This document shows positions 1-7,948 of a stretch of DNA of 26,134 nt, piece after piece. The notes beneath the pieces were generated by a model, which worked only from the letters and a program-made list of their open reading frames with translations, made no database searches and was not told the origin of the DNA. The stretch is from CAYTAP01 sp964435775. GTDB taxonomy: Bacteria > Planctomycetota > Phycisphaerae > Tepidisphaerales > Tepidisphaeraceae. The translations under genes and the position numbers were made by a program. Positions within the stretch are counted from its first letter, which is position 1, and each line of letters starts with the position of its first letter. The DNA lies in contig CAYTAP010000047.1 in NCBI GenBank assembly GCA_964435775.1, positions 1 to 26,134 of the forward strand, in the 5' to 3' direction.

Positions 1-427
1 GCTTATGATTGGCGGCCGAGTTACCCAGGTTGACCACATCATCCTTGATCGACTGTTTCACCGTCGCATTGAGCGGGATGAGATTCCAGACGTTGGATCG
101 AATCCCCATGGCGTAGATGCCGGTCATCTTTTGCTTGTGGAGAAAATCAACGGCGGCAATGATTCGCTTGTCCTGGGGGCTTTCACCGGCGGCCAACAAG
201 GCGTAGGTGGCGAGTGCGGTGAGGCCGCCCCACTGGCCAATTTGGGCCGGAGGTGTTTGTGTTGTCTCCCAGTTTCCATTTTTTTGCTGGCTATAGAGAT
301 ATGCAACCCCCTTTTTGATGGCCGCCTCCACCTGCGCCGGCGTGGCGTCAGCCGCTCGCGCGACCCGGCTGGCACAAACGCTGACCAACATCACGATTAC
401 CAGTACGAACTTCCGCCGTATGCCCAT
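1..427 (-). CDS. Secreted prenyltransferase/squalene-oxidase-repeat (alpha/alpha toroid) protein, N-terminal part
   Basis: The gene runs off the left edge, and 142 codons are open from an ATG at 427 preceded by AAGGA. Residues 1 to about 26 form a signal peptide: a basic start (GIRRK), the hydrophobic stretch FVLVIVMLVSVCA, and a likely cleavage site near ARAADA. The mature part begins with VEAAIKKGVAYLYSQQ, followed by GNWE and GGLTALATYALLAAGE. This helix pattern with a Q-x-G-x-W type turn is typical of alpha/alpha-toroid repeats (squalene cyclase/prenyltransferase fold). Planctomycete proteins with such an N-terminus often carry a C-terminal DUF4159 domain, but that part would lie outside the window. 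The role is unknown; location outside the cytoplasm is inferred from the signal peptide. The gene lies downstream of sppA on the same strand, after an AT-rich spacer of about 110 bases. Confidence 0.75.
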   Translation of the reverse strand, partial: MGIRRKFVLVIVMLVSVCASRVARAADATPAQVEAAIKKGVAYLYSQQKNGNWETTQTPPAQIGQWGGLTALATYALLAAGESPQDKRIIAAVDFLHKQKMTGIYAMGIRSNVWNLIPLNATVKQSIKDDVVNLGNSAANHK

Positions 428-539
428 TGTGCTGATCCTTCGGTTTCGACAGTCCCACCAAGCCCAATATAGAGATATAATAATAGTTTTTTATACTGTG
501 TATATCGATGTTCTGTATGATTTTAGCAATAGGTGGGTA
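428..539 (-). promoter_or_regulatory. AT-rich spacer, probable promoter region of the secreted toroid protein
   Basis: This spacer between the sppA stop and the next minus-strand gene is far richer in A and T than its surroundings, with runs such as TATAAAAAAC and TTATTATATC read on the minus strand. Several -10-like hexamers are present, but I cannot pick one with a well-spaced -35. The call rests on composition and position only. Confidence 0.3.
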
Positions 540-1676
540 TTAATTGCCTTTCCACAAATATTGCAGCCGCGGCGTGCTCAGGTCATCGACCACCTTGCCC
601 ACATCCACCCGCACCTCCGCTCCCGATGTGCTGATCGCGGCTTTGGTGGGCGACAGGTCGGAAGACACGGAGAACAGGTCCAGGAATGAGGACTTGCGCT
701 CAAACTTCACGACGGTCGCGTGAGAGACGCCGGCGAGGCTGCCCGCTTTCGCCGCCGCGTCCGCGAGATAGCCGATTTGATCAACCAGGCCCAGCTTCAA
801 AGCTTCCTGCGCGGTGTACACTTTTCCATTGGCGATCTGGTCAATGTCACCGTTGAGTTTTCCGGATCGTCCATCGGAAACCACAGCCTTGAATTGAACA
901 AACGCCGAATCAATCAGCCCCTGGATATAGGCATGTTCCTGGGGGGTATCCTCCTTGAATGGGGAACCGGCGGTTTTGAAGTCGGCGCCGGTCGAGTGCA
1001 TGGAGTTGTCTTCAATGCCCCATTTTTCCGCGAGCTTGCTGACGTTGTATCGCGGCATGAGAACGCCGATGTTGCCGGTGAGCGTGGTGGGCTGGGCGAC
1101 GATCCATCCACCGGCGCAGGAGGCGTAGTAACCCCCACTCGTGGCGAGCGCGCCTTGGGAGATGACGACGGGGATCGTTGGTTTGGCGCTCTTGAATTGC
1201 TCGATGCGGTGATGAATCTGATCGGACGCCGTAACCGATCCGCCGGGCGTATCCACCTGGATCACGACGGCTTTGATCGTGGTGTCTTTTTCAACCTGAC
1301 CGAGCAGCGCGCCAAATTGGTCGGCCTCCGCCTGATCGATCACGCCCTCGAGGGGTACGACGGCGATGCGCTGCGTCGCGGATCCTTCGGTGAGAATGGT
1401 CTGCTTCGTGTCGGTGCCGCCCGCCTGAGTCAATACGGCGTAGCCAATCAGGTAGATGTTGAGGAGGATCGAGACGCCGAAGATCGTGGTGGCGAGGGTT
1501 GTGAAAATCGCACGGGCGAAACCGCGTGGCGGCTTTGGGGGATATGGATACATCGGGGGCGGCATCATGGGGTATGGCGGCGGGCCAGGTGGTGACGACC
1601 ATCCCCCGCCGGATGGCGGTGGGAAGGCGGAACTTGGATCAATCGGGCCTTGGCCAGGCGGTGGGGTGGGTGTCAT
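540..1676 (-). CDS. sppA: Signal peptide peptidase SppA, short (36K) type, with proline-rich N-terminal extension
   Basis: A membrane-bound serine/lysine protease (MEROPS S49, ClpP/crotonase fold) that degrades cleaved signal peptides. It has 378 residues. Residues 1-52 are proline- and glycine-rich and presumably cytoplasmic, and residues 55-82 form one membrane segment. The protease domain follows: VDTPGGSV at 141-148, the nucleophile Ser180 in LATSGGYYAS, TGNIGV at 200-205, and the likely general-base Lys234 in ADFKTAGSPF (a typical SppA position). Length and motif order fit the single-domain bacterial form; the proline-rich leader is an addition to the usual core. The start is the ATG at 1676, which has no clear SD. 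It is divergent from hflX across about 230 bases. Confidence 0.92.
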   Translation of the reverse strand: MTPTPPPGQGPIDPSSAFPPPSGGGWSSPPGPPPYPMMPPPMYPYPPKPPRGFARAIFTTLATTIFGVSILLNIYLIGYAVLTQAGGTDTKQTILTEGSATQRIAVVPLEGVIDQAEADQFGALLGQVEKDTTIKAVVIQVDTPGGSVTASDQIHHRIEQFKSAKPTIPVVISQGALATSGGYYASCAGGWIVAQPTTLTGNIGVLMPRYNVSKLAEKWGIEDNSMHSTGADFKTAGSPFKEDTPQEHAYIQGLIDSAFVQFKAVVSDGRSGKLNGDIDQIANGKVYTAQEALKLGLVDQIGYLADAAAKAGSLAGVSHATVVKFERKSSFLDLFSVSSDLSPTKAAISTSGAEVRVDVGKVVDDLSTPRLQYLWKGN

Positions 1677-1716
1677 GACATTCTATTGATAAGGGTAATG
1701 GTTATTCCTGCCCGGA

Positions 1717-1743
1717 TTTACAAGACCGGACACCCTGTATACA
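1717..1743 (+). promoter_or_regulatory. Weak candidate promoter for hflX
   Basis: TTTACA (1717-1722) and TATACA (1738-1743) resemble -35 and -10 boxes, but the 15-base spacer is shorter than the preferred 16-18. They lie in the sppA/hflX divergent spacer and point towards hflX. The call rests on pattern only. Confidence 0.25.
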
Positions 1744-1902
1744 GCCTACCAGCAAATGACGATTTGAGGAATAAATTCTGTACCTGATTCGCCGCCTGTT
1801 CAGAAGACGGCCAGCGCCTACAGTATGATGAAGCGGATCAGCCGATGCCTGAACGTGAGCAGGCCCGGTGGTTATGATGGTCTTGAGAAAGGAATTGAAC
1901 GC

Positions 1903-3246
1903 TTGGGAGAACTGAAACGAACGGAACTATCGGTGCGGCGGGAACGCGCGGTGCTCGTCGGCGTGCTGCTCCCCGGCTCGACGGCCGACCCGCGCGATCC
2001 CCTGGGTGAGCTGGCGTCGCTCGTGAAAACGGCCGGCGCGATGGAGGTGGCGCGGGTGATCCAAAACCGCAAGGTTGTGGACGCCGGCACATACCTGGGC
2101 AGCGGCAAAGCGCTGGAGGTGGCGCATCTGGCGAAAGCTGAAAACGCGGATGTCATCATCTTCGACAATGACCTGTCGCCGGGGCAGATCGGAGCGCTGG
2201 AAAAACTGGTTAACGAGGCGGTCGGTTCCAAACGCGGCGAGGGGATCAAGGTTCTCGATCGCTCGGAACTGATTCTCGACATCTTCGCCACCCGGGCCCA
2301 GACGCATGAGGCGCGGCTGCAGGTGGAACTGGCACAAATGGAATACACCTATCCCCGCCTGGCGCGAATGTGGGGACATCTGGAGCGAATGAGCGGCGGC
2401 AACGCCGCGATGGGCGTGGGCACGCGCGGGCCGGGCGAACAGCAGCTTGAAATCGACCGGCGAATCGTCCGCAAGCGCATCTCCGACCTCAAGGCGGAGA
2501 TCGCCAAAATCCAGGATCGCAAAAGCCGGACGGTTGCATTCCGCAACCGGGATCACTTTTCGGTTTGCGTCGTCGGATACACCAACGCGGGGAAAAGCAC
2601 GCTGTTCAACGCGCTGACCCAGGCCGGAACCTATGCCGATGACAAGCTCTTCGCCACGCTCGACACCAAAACCCGCGCCTGGCGGCTGGAGCGGGGCGTG
2701 TCGGTCATGCTGAGCGATACGGTCGGTTTTGTGCGCGACCTGCCGCACAATCTAGTCGCCAGCTTTCGCGCCACGCTGGAGGAGGCCATCCACGCGGATC
2801 TCCTTCTGCATGTACTGGATGTCGGGCATGCGCATGCCGAGCAGCAGTTTCAAAGCGTCCACCAGGTGCTCAAGGAAATCGGCGCCGGCGAAAAGCCCGA
2901 GCTTCTTCTGCTCAATAAAATCGACACCGAAGAAGGGGAGCACGAACAGCACACATGGAAAGCGCTTCATCCACGCGCGATCGCCATCAGCGCTAAAACG
3001 GGATGGGGTCTTCCGGAATTGTCGGAGGCGGTATACCAGATCCTCCGCGGCCAACAGGTCGACGTGACGCTGGAGGCGGATGTCACCGATGGCAAACTGC
3101 TTGCCTTCATCGAATCACACACACGGGTGCATGATCGGCGGTTCATCGACGGCCGGGTTCAGCTCAAGGCGGTCATGGGCAGGCAAACCCTGGCGGAACT
3201 GACGCGAAATGAGCAAGTGAAGATCGAACTCGTGAAGGAAGGGTAG
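1903..3246 (+). CDS. hflX: GTPase HflX
   Basis: A ribosome-binding GTPase of the Obg-HflX group. In other bacteria it splits stalled 70S ribosomes under stress. The N-terminal HflX domain (about residues 15-210) contains the family signature GVGTRGPGEQQLEIDRR. The G domain carries G1 GYTNAGKST at 225-233, G3 DTVG, G4 NKID at 338-341 and G5 ISAKTG, and a short C-terminal domain ends at a TAG. I prefer the TTG at 1903 as start (447 residues): AGAAAGGA lies 9-10 bases upstream, and it leaves about 15 residues before AVLVGV, as in E. coli HflX. An in-frame ATG at 1825 would add 26 residues without a recognisable SD. The gene is monocistronic, divergent from sppA and convergent with tyrS. Confidence 0.93.
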   Translation: MGELKRTELSVRRERAVLVGVLLPGSTADPRDPLGELASLVKTAGAMEVARVIQNRKVVDAGTYLGSGKALEVAHLAKAENADVIIFDNDLSPGQIGALEKLVNEAVGSKRGEGIKVLDRSELILDIFATRAQTHEARLQVELAQMEYTYPRLARMWGHLERMSGGNAAMGVGTRGPGEQQLEIDRRIVRKRISDLKAEIAKIQDRKSRTVAFRNRDHFSVCVVGYTNAGKSTLFNALTQAGTYADDKLFATLDTKTRAWRLERGVSVMLSDTVGFVRDLPHNLVASFRATLEEAIHADLLLHVLDVGHAHAEQQFQSVHQVLKEIGAGEKPELLLLNKIDTEEGEHEQHTWKALHPRAIAISAKTGWGLPELSEAVYQILRGQQVDVTLEADVTDGKLLAFIESHTRVHDRRFIDGRVQLKAVMGRQTLAELTRNEQVKIELVKEG

Positions 3247-3301
3247 GGATTTTCGATTTTCGATTTTCGATTTTTGGTTTTTGACTTTCGATTTTCGATT
3301 G
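3247..3301. repeat. GATTTTC-type short tandem repeat array, copy 1
   Basis: Directly after the hflX stop, about 55 bases are built from imperfect GATTTTC/GATTTTT units (GGATTTTCGATTTTCGATT and so on). The first 16 bases after the T of the TAG stop, AGGGATTTTCGATTTT, recur exactly just after the stop of the E2 gene at 24584-24603 (opposite strand). It lies between two converging genes. The function is unknown; it may be an extragenic repeat or a transcript-end structure. Confidence 0.7.
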
Positions 3302-3335
3302 CCGCCGTTGGATTGTGACGGGCGGGGCATTCGCG

Positions 3336-3349
3336 TTGCGACGTCGCAA
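3336..3349. repeat. Perfect 14-base palindrome
   Basis: TTGCGACGTCGCAA is a perfect palindrome (7 + 7, no loop) between the convergent ends of hflX and tyrS. A spacer-less palindrome is more like a protein or restriction-methylation site than a terminator hairpin. It may also be chance; no partner copy was seen in the window. Confidence 0.4.
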
Positions 3350-3364
3350 GATTCAACCCGCGCG

Positions 3365-4585
3365 TCACAGCGTCGCTTCGGGGAGCAGGCGGGCAAACTT
3401 TCTCCCGAGCTTGAGGATCGTGGGGGAGGTGACGTTGTGTTCCATCTGAAACTCAACGACTTTTTCACCGTTGAGGCTCACGGCGCCTTCCTTGATCTTG
3501 CGGATCGCCTCGGAATTGCTCGCCGCCAGGTGTGATTTGACGAGCAACGCCGCCACCTTGTGCCGCCCCTCGTTGACGGCATATTCCGGCATGTCGTCGG
3601 GCACTTCCTTTTTGGAAAAGATGCGGACAAACTCCGCCTCGGCGGCGTCGGCGTCCGCGGCGCTGTGAAGCCATGACACGATGTGCCTGGCGAGGCGAAT
3701 CTTGGCGTCGCGCGGACGCGATTCGATTTCAGGCTGAAATTCCTCCGCCGGGAGATCGGTCAGCAACGTGTAATACGAAGCCATCAGCGAATCGGGCAGC
3801 GACATGATCTTGCCGAACATCCCGTCGGGCCCGCCGGGCGGATCGAGCAACGCGATGTAGTTGCCCTTACTCTTGGACATCTTCATTCGCCCATCGGTCC
3901 CCACCAGCAGCGGCGTGACGATGACCACCTGCCCGGCCAGCGGATCCTCCGGATGCTCCTCCTGCTGAAACTCGCGCCCGACCAGATTGTTGAACAGTTG
4001 ATCCGACCCACCCATCTCGACATCGGCATCAATCATCACCGAATCCCACCCCTGAAGCAGCGGGTAGAGAATCTCGTGCAGACGGATATCGGTTCCGCTC
4101 GCATAGCGATTGGCGAAATCCTCGCGGGCGAGAGTCTGCGCGACGGTTTTGCGGCTTGCGAGTTTGATCAACTCAACCAGGTCCATCTTCCCCAGCCACT
4201 GGCCGTTGTAACGGATCTCCAGGTGCTCGGGATCGGTCAAAAGAATCTTGCCGATCTGCGCGACATACGTTTTTGCGTTGGCGTCGATCTCCTCGCCGGT
4301 GAGCTGCGGGCGGGTTTTGTTCCGTCCGGTCGGATCGCCGACACGGGCGGTGTAGTCGCCGATGATGAGCACGGCTTGATGCCCCCAATCCTGAAACTGC
4401 CGGACGACCTTGAGCGGCACCGCATGCCCGAGCGTGACATCCGGCGCGGTAGGGTCCATGCCGAGCTTGATCCGCAGCGGCCGGCCGGTCTTTTGGCTCT
4501 GCTCCAATTTCGCGCGCAACGCCGCCTCGGGGAGAACCTGCTCCGTCCGCCGCGACAGGGATTGGATCGCTTCGTCAATGGTCAT
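3365..4585 (-). CDS. tyrS: Tyrosyl-tRNA synthetase
   Basis: It charges tRNA-Tyr with tyrosine in the cytoplasm (class I aminoacyl-tRNA synthetase). It has 406 residues. The Rossmann catalytic domain shows MDPTAPDVTLGH with the HIGH-box variant TLGH at 51-54, GDYTARVGDPTGR, MGGSDQLFNN, and the KMSKS loop at 235-239. An S4-type RNA-binding domain fills about 340-400 (ASNSEAIRKIKEGAVSLNGEKV). The style matches the second bacterial TyrRS group (TyrZ-like) better than E. coli TyrS; this is a judgement from motif wording. The ATG start at 4585 has no SD, and a TGCTAAGCT extended -10-like element lies 9 bases upstream, so a very short leader is possible. It converges on hflX. Confidence 0.95.
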   Translation of the reverse strand: MTIDEAIQSLSRRTEQVLPEAALRAKLEQSQKTGRPLRIKLGMDPTAPDVTLGHAVPLKVVRQFQDWGHQAVLIIGDYTARVGDPTGRNKTRPQLTGEEIDANAKTYVAQIGKILLTDPEHLEIRYNGQWLGKMDLVELIKLASRKTVAQTLAREDFANRYASGTDIRLHEILYPLLQGWDSVMIDADVEMGGSDQLFNNLVGREFQQEEHPEDPLAGQVVIVTPLLVGTDGRMKMSKSKGNYIALLDPPGGPDGMFGKIMSLPDSLMASYYTLLTDLPAEEFQPEIESRPRDAKIRLARHIVSWLHSAADADAAEAEFVRIFSKKEVPDDMPEYAVNEGRHKVAALLVKSHLAASNSEAIRKIKEGAVSLNGEKVVEFQMEHNVTSPTILKLGRKFARLLPEATL

Positions 4586-4660
4586 AAGGACACAAGCTTA
4601 GCACAGCCGATGATCCATTCAAAAATGCCCGCATGTCCGCACAAGGCATTTGGGGCAAGC

Positions 4661-6223
4661 TCAGTACGTCACGACATGGAAATGACGCAGGATTTGCTGA
4701 ATCCAAGGCGTATGCCAGGGATTGACCATCGTGAACATCATCTCCCCGACGGAGAGCATAAGGAGAATCAGGCACAACCCGCGCCACCATCGCCAATTCG
4801 CAAGCCATTCCAATCCGGCCGGGAGGACCAGGAGCCACAGGGGGATGATCCACAAAAAATAACGCGGGCCGCTTGAGATGCCGCCGTAGTTGCGATGCCC
4901 CGTGAAAAACGTGTAAAGGACCATGAGGTAGATGAGCAGCACAATCGCCGCCAGACCGTAGGCTCGTGGATGGGGACGGCCGACGAAAAACAGGCGCACC
5001 ATGCCCACCAGCGTGATAAGGAAGATCGGCATCAGCGAAAACCAGCCGTGATGGCCGAGCAGACTGTGGAAGAAATAGACCGGCCAGGGTTCCCACTGGG
5101 CATCGATGCCATGCCCCCCGCCAAGCAGCGCGCCGGTTGCAGGGTCCAGATGCCAGAATGAGCCGGGGTAGAGATACCACTGCACGTGCGCATAGGCGGG
5201 GAGGAGGTCGCCGGTGATCAGATAGTTGGTATAAAAATGAACGACCAGCGGGATCAGCGCTGCGGGGAGGAAGTAGATCAACGTCTTGCGGCGCGAGATC
5301 CAGAACAACGCCACAAAGGCGACGGGGAGCAGGATGACGGCCGGGAATTCCGTGACGGCGGTCATCGAGAGAAAAAAACCAACCAGGACGAAACGCCACC
5401 ATGAATGGCGGTTTTCATAGAAGATGAAGTAAGCGGGATACAGCGCGAACATCAAGGCGCAGGCCGCGACGGTGTGATTGTTCATCGTGACGATGAAGCC
5501 TGGAAGCATCGTGCCCAGCGCCGCAGCCGCCATCGCGCACAGACGCACCCAGGGGTCGGGGGTCAACCGCGTCACGAGGCGTGAATAAAGGAACAGAAAG
5601 ATCACGAAGGGAATGACATTGGTTGCGACCAGAAGGATTTTGGTCGTTATCCTCGCCATCGTGTCGAAGTTGAACAGGTTGTGGCTGAAGCGTTTGAGGA
5701 GGTAATACTCCCCGGCGACGAGGGTGGGAAGCACGGGAGGCTTGGAGGAATAGAAGTGATCGCCAATCCGGACGCGATCGACCGTATTGTTCCAGGGGGT
5801 GTGATCGATGCGATATGTGCCTTGTTCAACGAGACTGTAGACGGTCGCCCAGCGCGAGGCATCGTTGGCGCCCCACGCGGTCGGCGCCTGGTACACCATC
5901 ACGAGCAGCATGCCGCTGACAATGGCGATCAGGATCGTGTTGAGCGCCCGGCCTTGAGCAACTTCAAAGAGCGGTGAGGAAGGGCCGCTGGTGGAAGGCG
6001 TCATGACCGGCGTGACCGGCGACGTCGCCATCGGCATCGCCGCGATCTTCGGGGGCGCTGATGCGGAATCGGACGGATTATCGGACAGTGCGGATGGGGG
6101 TGGGGATGATTCTGAAAATTCAGGCATGGGTTCCGCCGATATCACTGATGCATCATCTGTACAACTCCCCTGGCGGTTTATAGCAGAACCCGACGCTGGT
6201 GTTGAATGTGGAACTATTTCCAT
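4661..6223 (-). CDS. Polytopic membrane protein, GT-C glycosyltransferase-like
   Basis: About 520 residues from the ATG at 6223; an in-frame GTG lies just before it. Residues 1 to about 90 are rich in Ser, Pro and Ala, look disordered and are probably cytoplasmic. About ten hydrophobic segments follow, the first at about 96-113. After the first segment come an ND pair and, in the loop, GDHFYSSKPPVLP. A charged pair plus a (S/K)PP loop is the arrangement in GT-C glycosyltransferases (ArnT/PMT type) that use polyprenyl-phosphate sugars, so a lipid-linked sugar transferase is a reasonable but unproven role. The donor and acceptor are unknown. No sugar-pathway gene is adjacent. It is divergent from the zinc-ribbon gene. 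Confidence 0.7.
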   Translation of the reverse strand: MEIVPHSTPASGSAINRQGSCTDDASVISAEPMPEFSESSPPPSALSDNPSDSASAPPKIAAMPMATSPVTPVMTPSTSGPSSPLFEVAQGRALNTILIAIVSGMLLVMVYQAPTAWGANDASRWATVYSLVEQGTYRIDHTPWNNTVDRVRIGDHFYSSKPPVLPTLVAGEYYLLKRFSHNLFNFDTMARITTKILLVATNVIPFVIFLFLYSRLVTRLTPDPWVRLCAMAAAALGTMLPGFIVTMNNHTVAACALMFALYPAYFIFYENRHSWWRFVLVGFFLSMTAVTEFPAVILLPVAFVALFWISRRKTLIYFLPAALIPLVVHFYTNYLITGDLLPAYAHVQWYLYPGSFWHLDPATGALLGGGHGIDAQWEPWPVYFFHSLLGHHGWFSLMPIFLITLVGMVRLFFVGRPHPRAYGLAAIVLLIYLMVLYTFFTGHRNYGGISSGPRYFLWIIPLWLLVLPAGLEWLANWRWWRGLCLILLMLSVGEMMFTMVNPWHTPWIQQILRHFHVVTY

Positions 6224-6298
6224 CACTCATGCTTCGACCCATTGGAGATTGTCACTGGACTTTACGTATGATTGGCCAGATGGAAAAGGGTTGTCGCC

Positions 6299-6694
6299 AT
6301 GCTTGAATCGGGACATGACACATCCGAAGCCACGCAGACAAAGGTTTGCTGCCGTTGCGGCAAGGACCTGACCGGCCACACGCGCTTCAAAGACAGCCTG
6401 GGGTACTGGTGCAAGGAGTGCCATCGCTCGGAAAAAAAGGAGCGAGAGGGGGAGCGCTGCTCGGAATGCGGGAGGGCATTCCCGCCGGAAAAGCTGACCG
6501 AATGGGAAGGCGAATACCGATGCGCCACCTGTGAAAAGGCCAGGCAGAAGGAAGTGTTCGCCAAGTTGCGCCAGCAGGCGAAAAAGAAGGGGTACTGGAA
6601 GCTCGAGATGCAGCGCATCCAGTGGCTTGTCATCATTCTCGTACTGCTCGCCCTGATTATTGTGATGCAAAAGCTGGGCTGGATTGGACGATAA
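6299..6694 (+). CDS. Small double zinc-ribbon protein with C-terminal membrane anchor
   Basis: 131 residues from the ATG at 6299, which has AAAGGG about 10 bases upstream; an in-frame TTG at 6272 is less likely. Two CxxC...CxxC knuckle pairs are visible: Cys17/Cys20 with Cys38/Cys41, and Cys54/Cys57 with Cys75/Cys78, each likely to bind one zinc. A basic helix (RQKEVFAKLRQQAKKKGYWK) follows, then one membrane segment at about 108-124 with almost nothing after it, so the protein would be tail-anchored with the ribbons in the cytoplasm. I do not recognise a named family and assign no function. It lies between the GT-C-like gene (divergent) and dnaJ (convergent). Confidence 0.75.
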   Translation: MLESGHDTSEATQTKVCCRCGKDLTGHTRFKDSLGYWCKECHRSEKKEREGERCSECGRAFPPEKLTEWEGEYRCATCEKARQKEVFAKLRQQAKKKGYWKLEMQRIQWLVIILVLLALIIVMQKLGWIGR

Positions 6695-6779
6695 AGCACG
6701 GCACCACTGGGTCAATGCTGTGGCGACCACTCAAGGCTTCCAGGAATGACCGTATCCCTTCACCATCGCCACTGCATGC

Positions 6780-7793
6780 TCACCACTTGATTTCGGCCCG
6801 CGCATCCACCGGGTGCCTGGCGGCCAGTTGCTCGATCAGTTTCCGATCCTCCTCATCCATCGTTTTGGGCACCATGATTTTGAGCACCACATACTGATCC
6901 CCCTTCTCGTTGGCCCGCTCAATGCCGCGGTCCTTGATCCGAAGCTTGGCGCCACTGCTTGTACCCGGCGGGATCGTGAGCGTCACATCACCATCGAGCG
7001 TGGGTACACTCACCTTCGCGCCCAGGAGCGCTTCGTAGAGGCTGATCGGCACATCGAGATAAATGTCGAGTCCTTCGCGGCGGTAGTAGGGATGGGGGGT
7101 GACGCGGGTGATGATGTAGAGGTCGCCGGCGCCGCCGGGCGATGCCTGGCCGCGACCTTTGATGCGAATGCGGCTGGCATCCTTCACCCCAGGGGGGATC
7201 TTGATCTCGATGGTTTCCTGTTTTCCTTCCCGGTTGATCTGAAGGGGAAGGGTCGTGCCCCGGGCGGCCTGCGCGAAAGTCAGGGTGATTGGATATTCCA
7301 CATCCGCGCCGCGAGAAGGAGATGGTCGTGAAGCCGTTCGGCCGCGCCCCGCCCCGGCGCCGCGTCCAGCTCGGCCGCCAAACATCTGTTCAAAAATATC
7401 GGCGAAGCCATCACCCCCCCCGGCGAAATCCTCCACATCCACATTGGGGTCAACCCGCCAGGAATATTCGCGCCCTCCCCCCCGGCCACCCTGGGCATTG
7501 CGAAATGCATCGGAAAAGGGGTCAAACCCCGATCCACCCGCCCCCGGGCGACCAGCGCCCGGCGCAGCCCCCACACCGGCGTGGCCGAACTGATCGTAAT
7601 TCCTCCGCTTTTGCGCATCAGACAGCACATCGTACGCTTCCTGCACCTCCTTGAACTTCTCCTCGGCATCCTTGCTGTTTTTATTGACGTCGGGGTGATA
7701 CTGCCGCACCAGCTTGCGATGCGCCTTTTTGATCTCATCGGCGCTCGCCGTCCGTGACACTCCCAGAACATCGTAGAAATCTCGCTTGGCCAT
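6780..7793 (-). CDS. DnaJ-family co-chaperone without zinc finger (type II / CbpA-like)
   Basis: A J-domain protein that stimulates DnaK and delivers clients to it. 337 residues from the ATG at 7793 (MAKRDFYDVLGV); an ATG-less upstream extension was rejected because homologues begin here. The J domain is at 1 to about 70 with the HPD motif at 33-35. A Gly/Phe/Arg-rich linker spans about 80-155 (FGHAGVGAAPGAG, FEQMFGGRAGRG). Two beta-sandwich C-terminal domains follow (FAQAARGTTLPL, IKIPPGVKDASRIRIKGRG, VPTLDGDVTLTIPPGT). The four CxxCxGxG zinc motifs of canonical DnaJ are absent, so this is a CbpA/DnaJB-like protein. No dnaK, grpE or hrcA is nearby. It is divergent from the TIM-barrel gene. 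Confidence 0.92.
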   Translation of the reverse strand: MAKRDFYDVLGVSRTASADEIKKAHRKLVRQYHPDVNKNSKDAEEKFKEVQEAYDVLSDAQKRRNYDQFGHAGVGAAPGAGRPGAGGSGFDPFSDAFRNAQGGRGGGREYSWRVDPNVDVEDFAGGGDGFADIFEQMFGGRAGRGAGAGRGRTASRPSPSRGADVEYPITLTFAQAARGTTLPLQINREGKQETIEIKIPPGVKDASRIRIKGRGQASPGGAGDLYIITRVTPHPYYRREGLDIYLDVPISLYEALLGAKVSVPTLDGDVTLTIPPGTSSGAKLRIKDRGIERANEKGDQYVVLKIMVPKTMDEEDRKLIEQLAARHPVDARAEIKW

Positions 7794-7948
7794 GAAACAT
7801 GTCCGTCCGTTGAACCATTCGTATCGCACCCCCCTCCGTCACTCACCGGCCCCATCCTACAGCGCGCCTGTGACATGGTGAAAGGTCAAGTTGCTTATGA
7901 CCGACCGCCCCGTTGTCGCCCGCGAGGGTCGGCGTTACGGTTGCACCC

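Noticed and set aside
1825..1902. ATG at 1825 as the start of HflX
   Set aside because: It has no SD and adds 26 residues unlike the family; the TTG at 1903 has AGAAAGGA at good spacing. It remains possible.
3247..3301. Repeat array as a CRISPR
   Set aside because: The units are about 7 bases with no unique spacers, and there are no cas genes.
4661..6223. Naming the membrane protein as ArnT or a specific mannosyltransferase
   Set aside because: Only general GT-C layout and a KPP loop are visible; neither the donor nor the acceptor can be inferred.
7794..7948. CIRCE/HrcA-type heat-shock operator before dnaJ
   Set aside because: No TTAGCACTC-N9-GAGTGCTAA element is present; only a weak GGTCA-N9-TGACC repeat near 7886-7904 is seen, too short to call.
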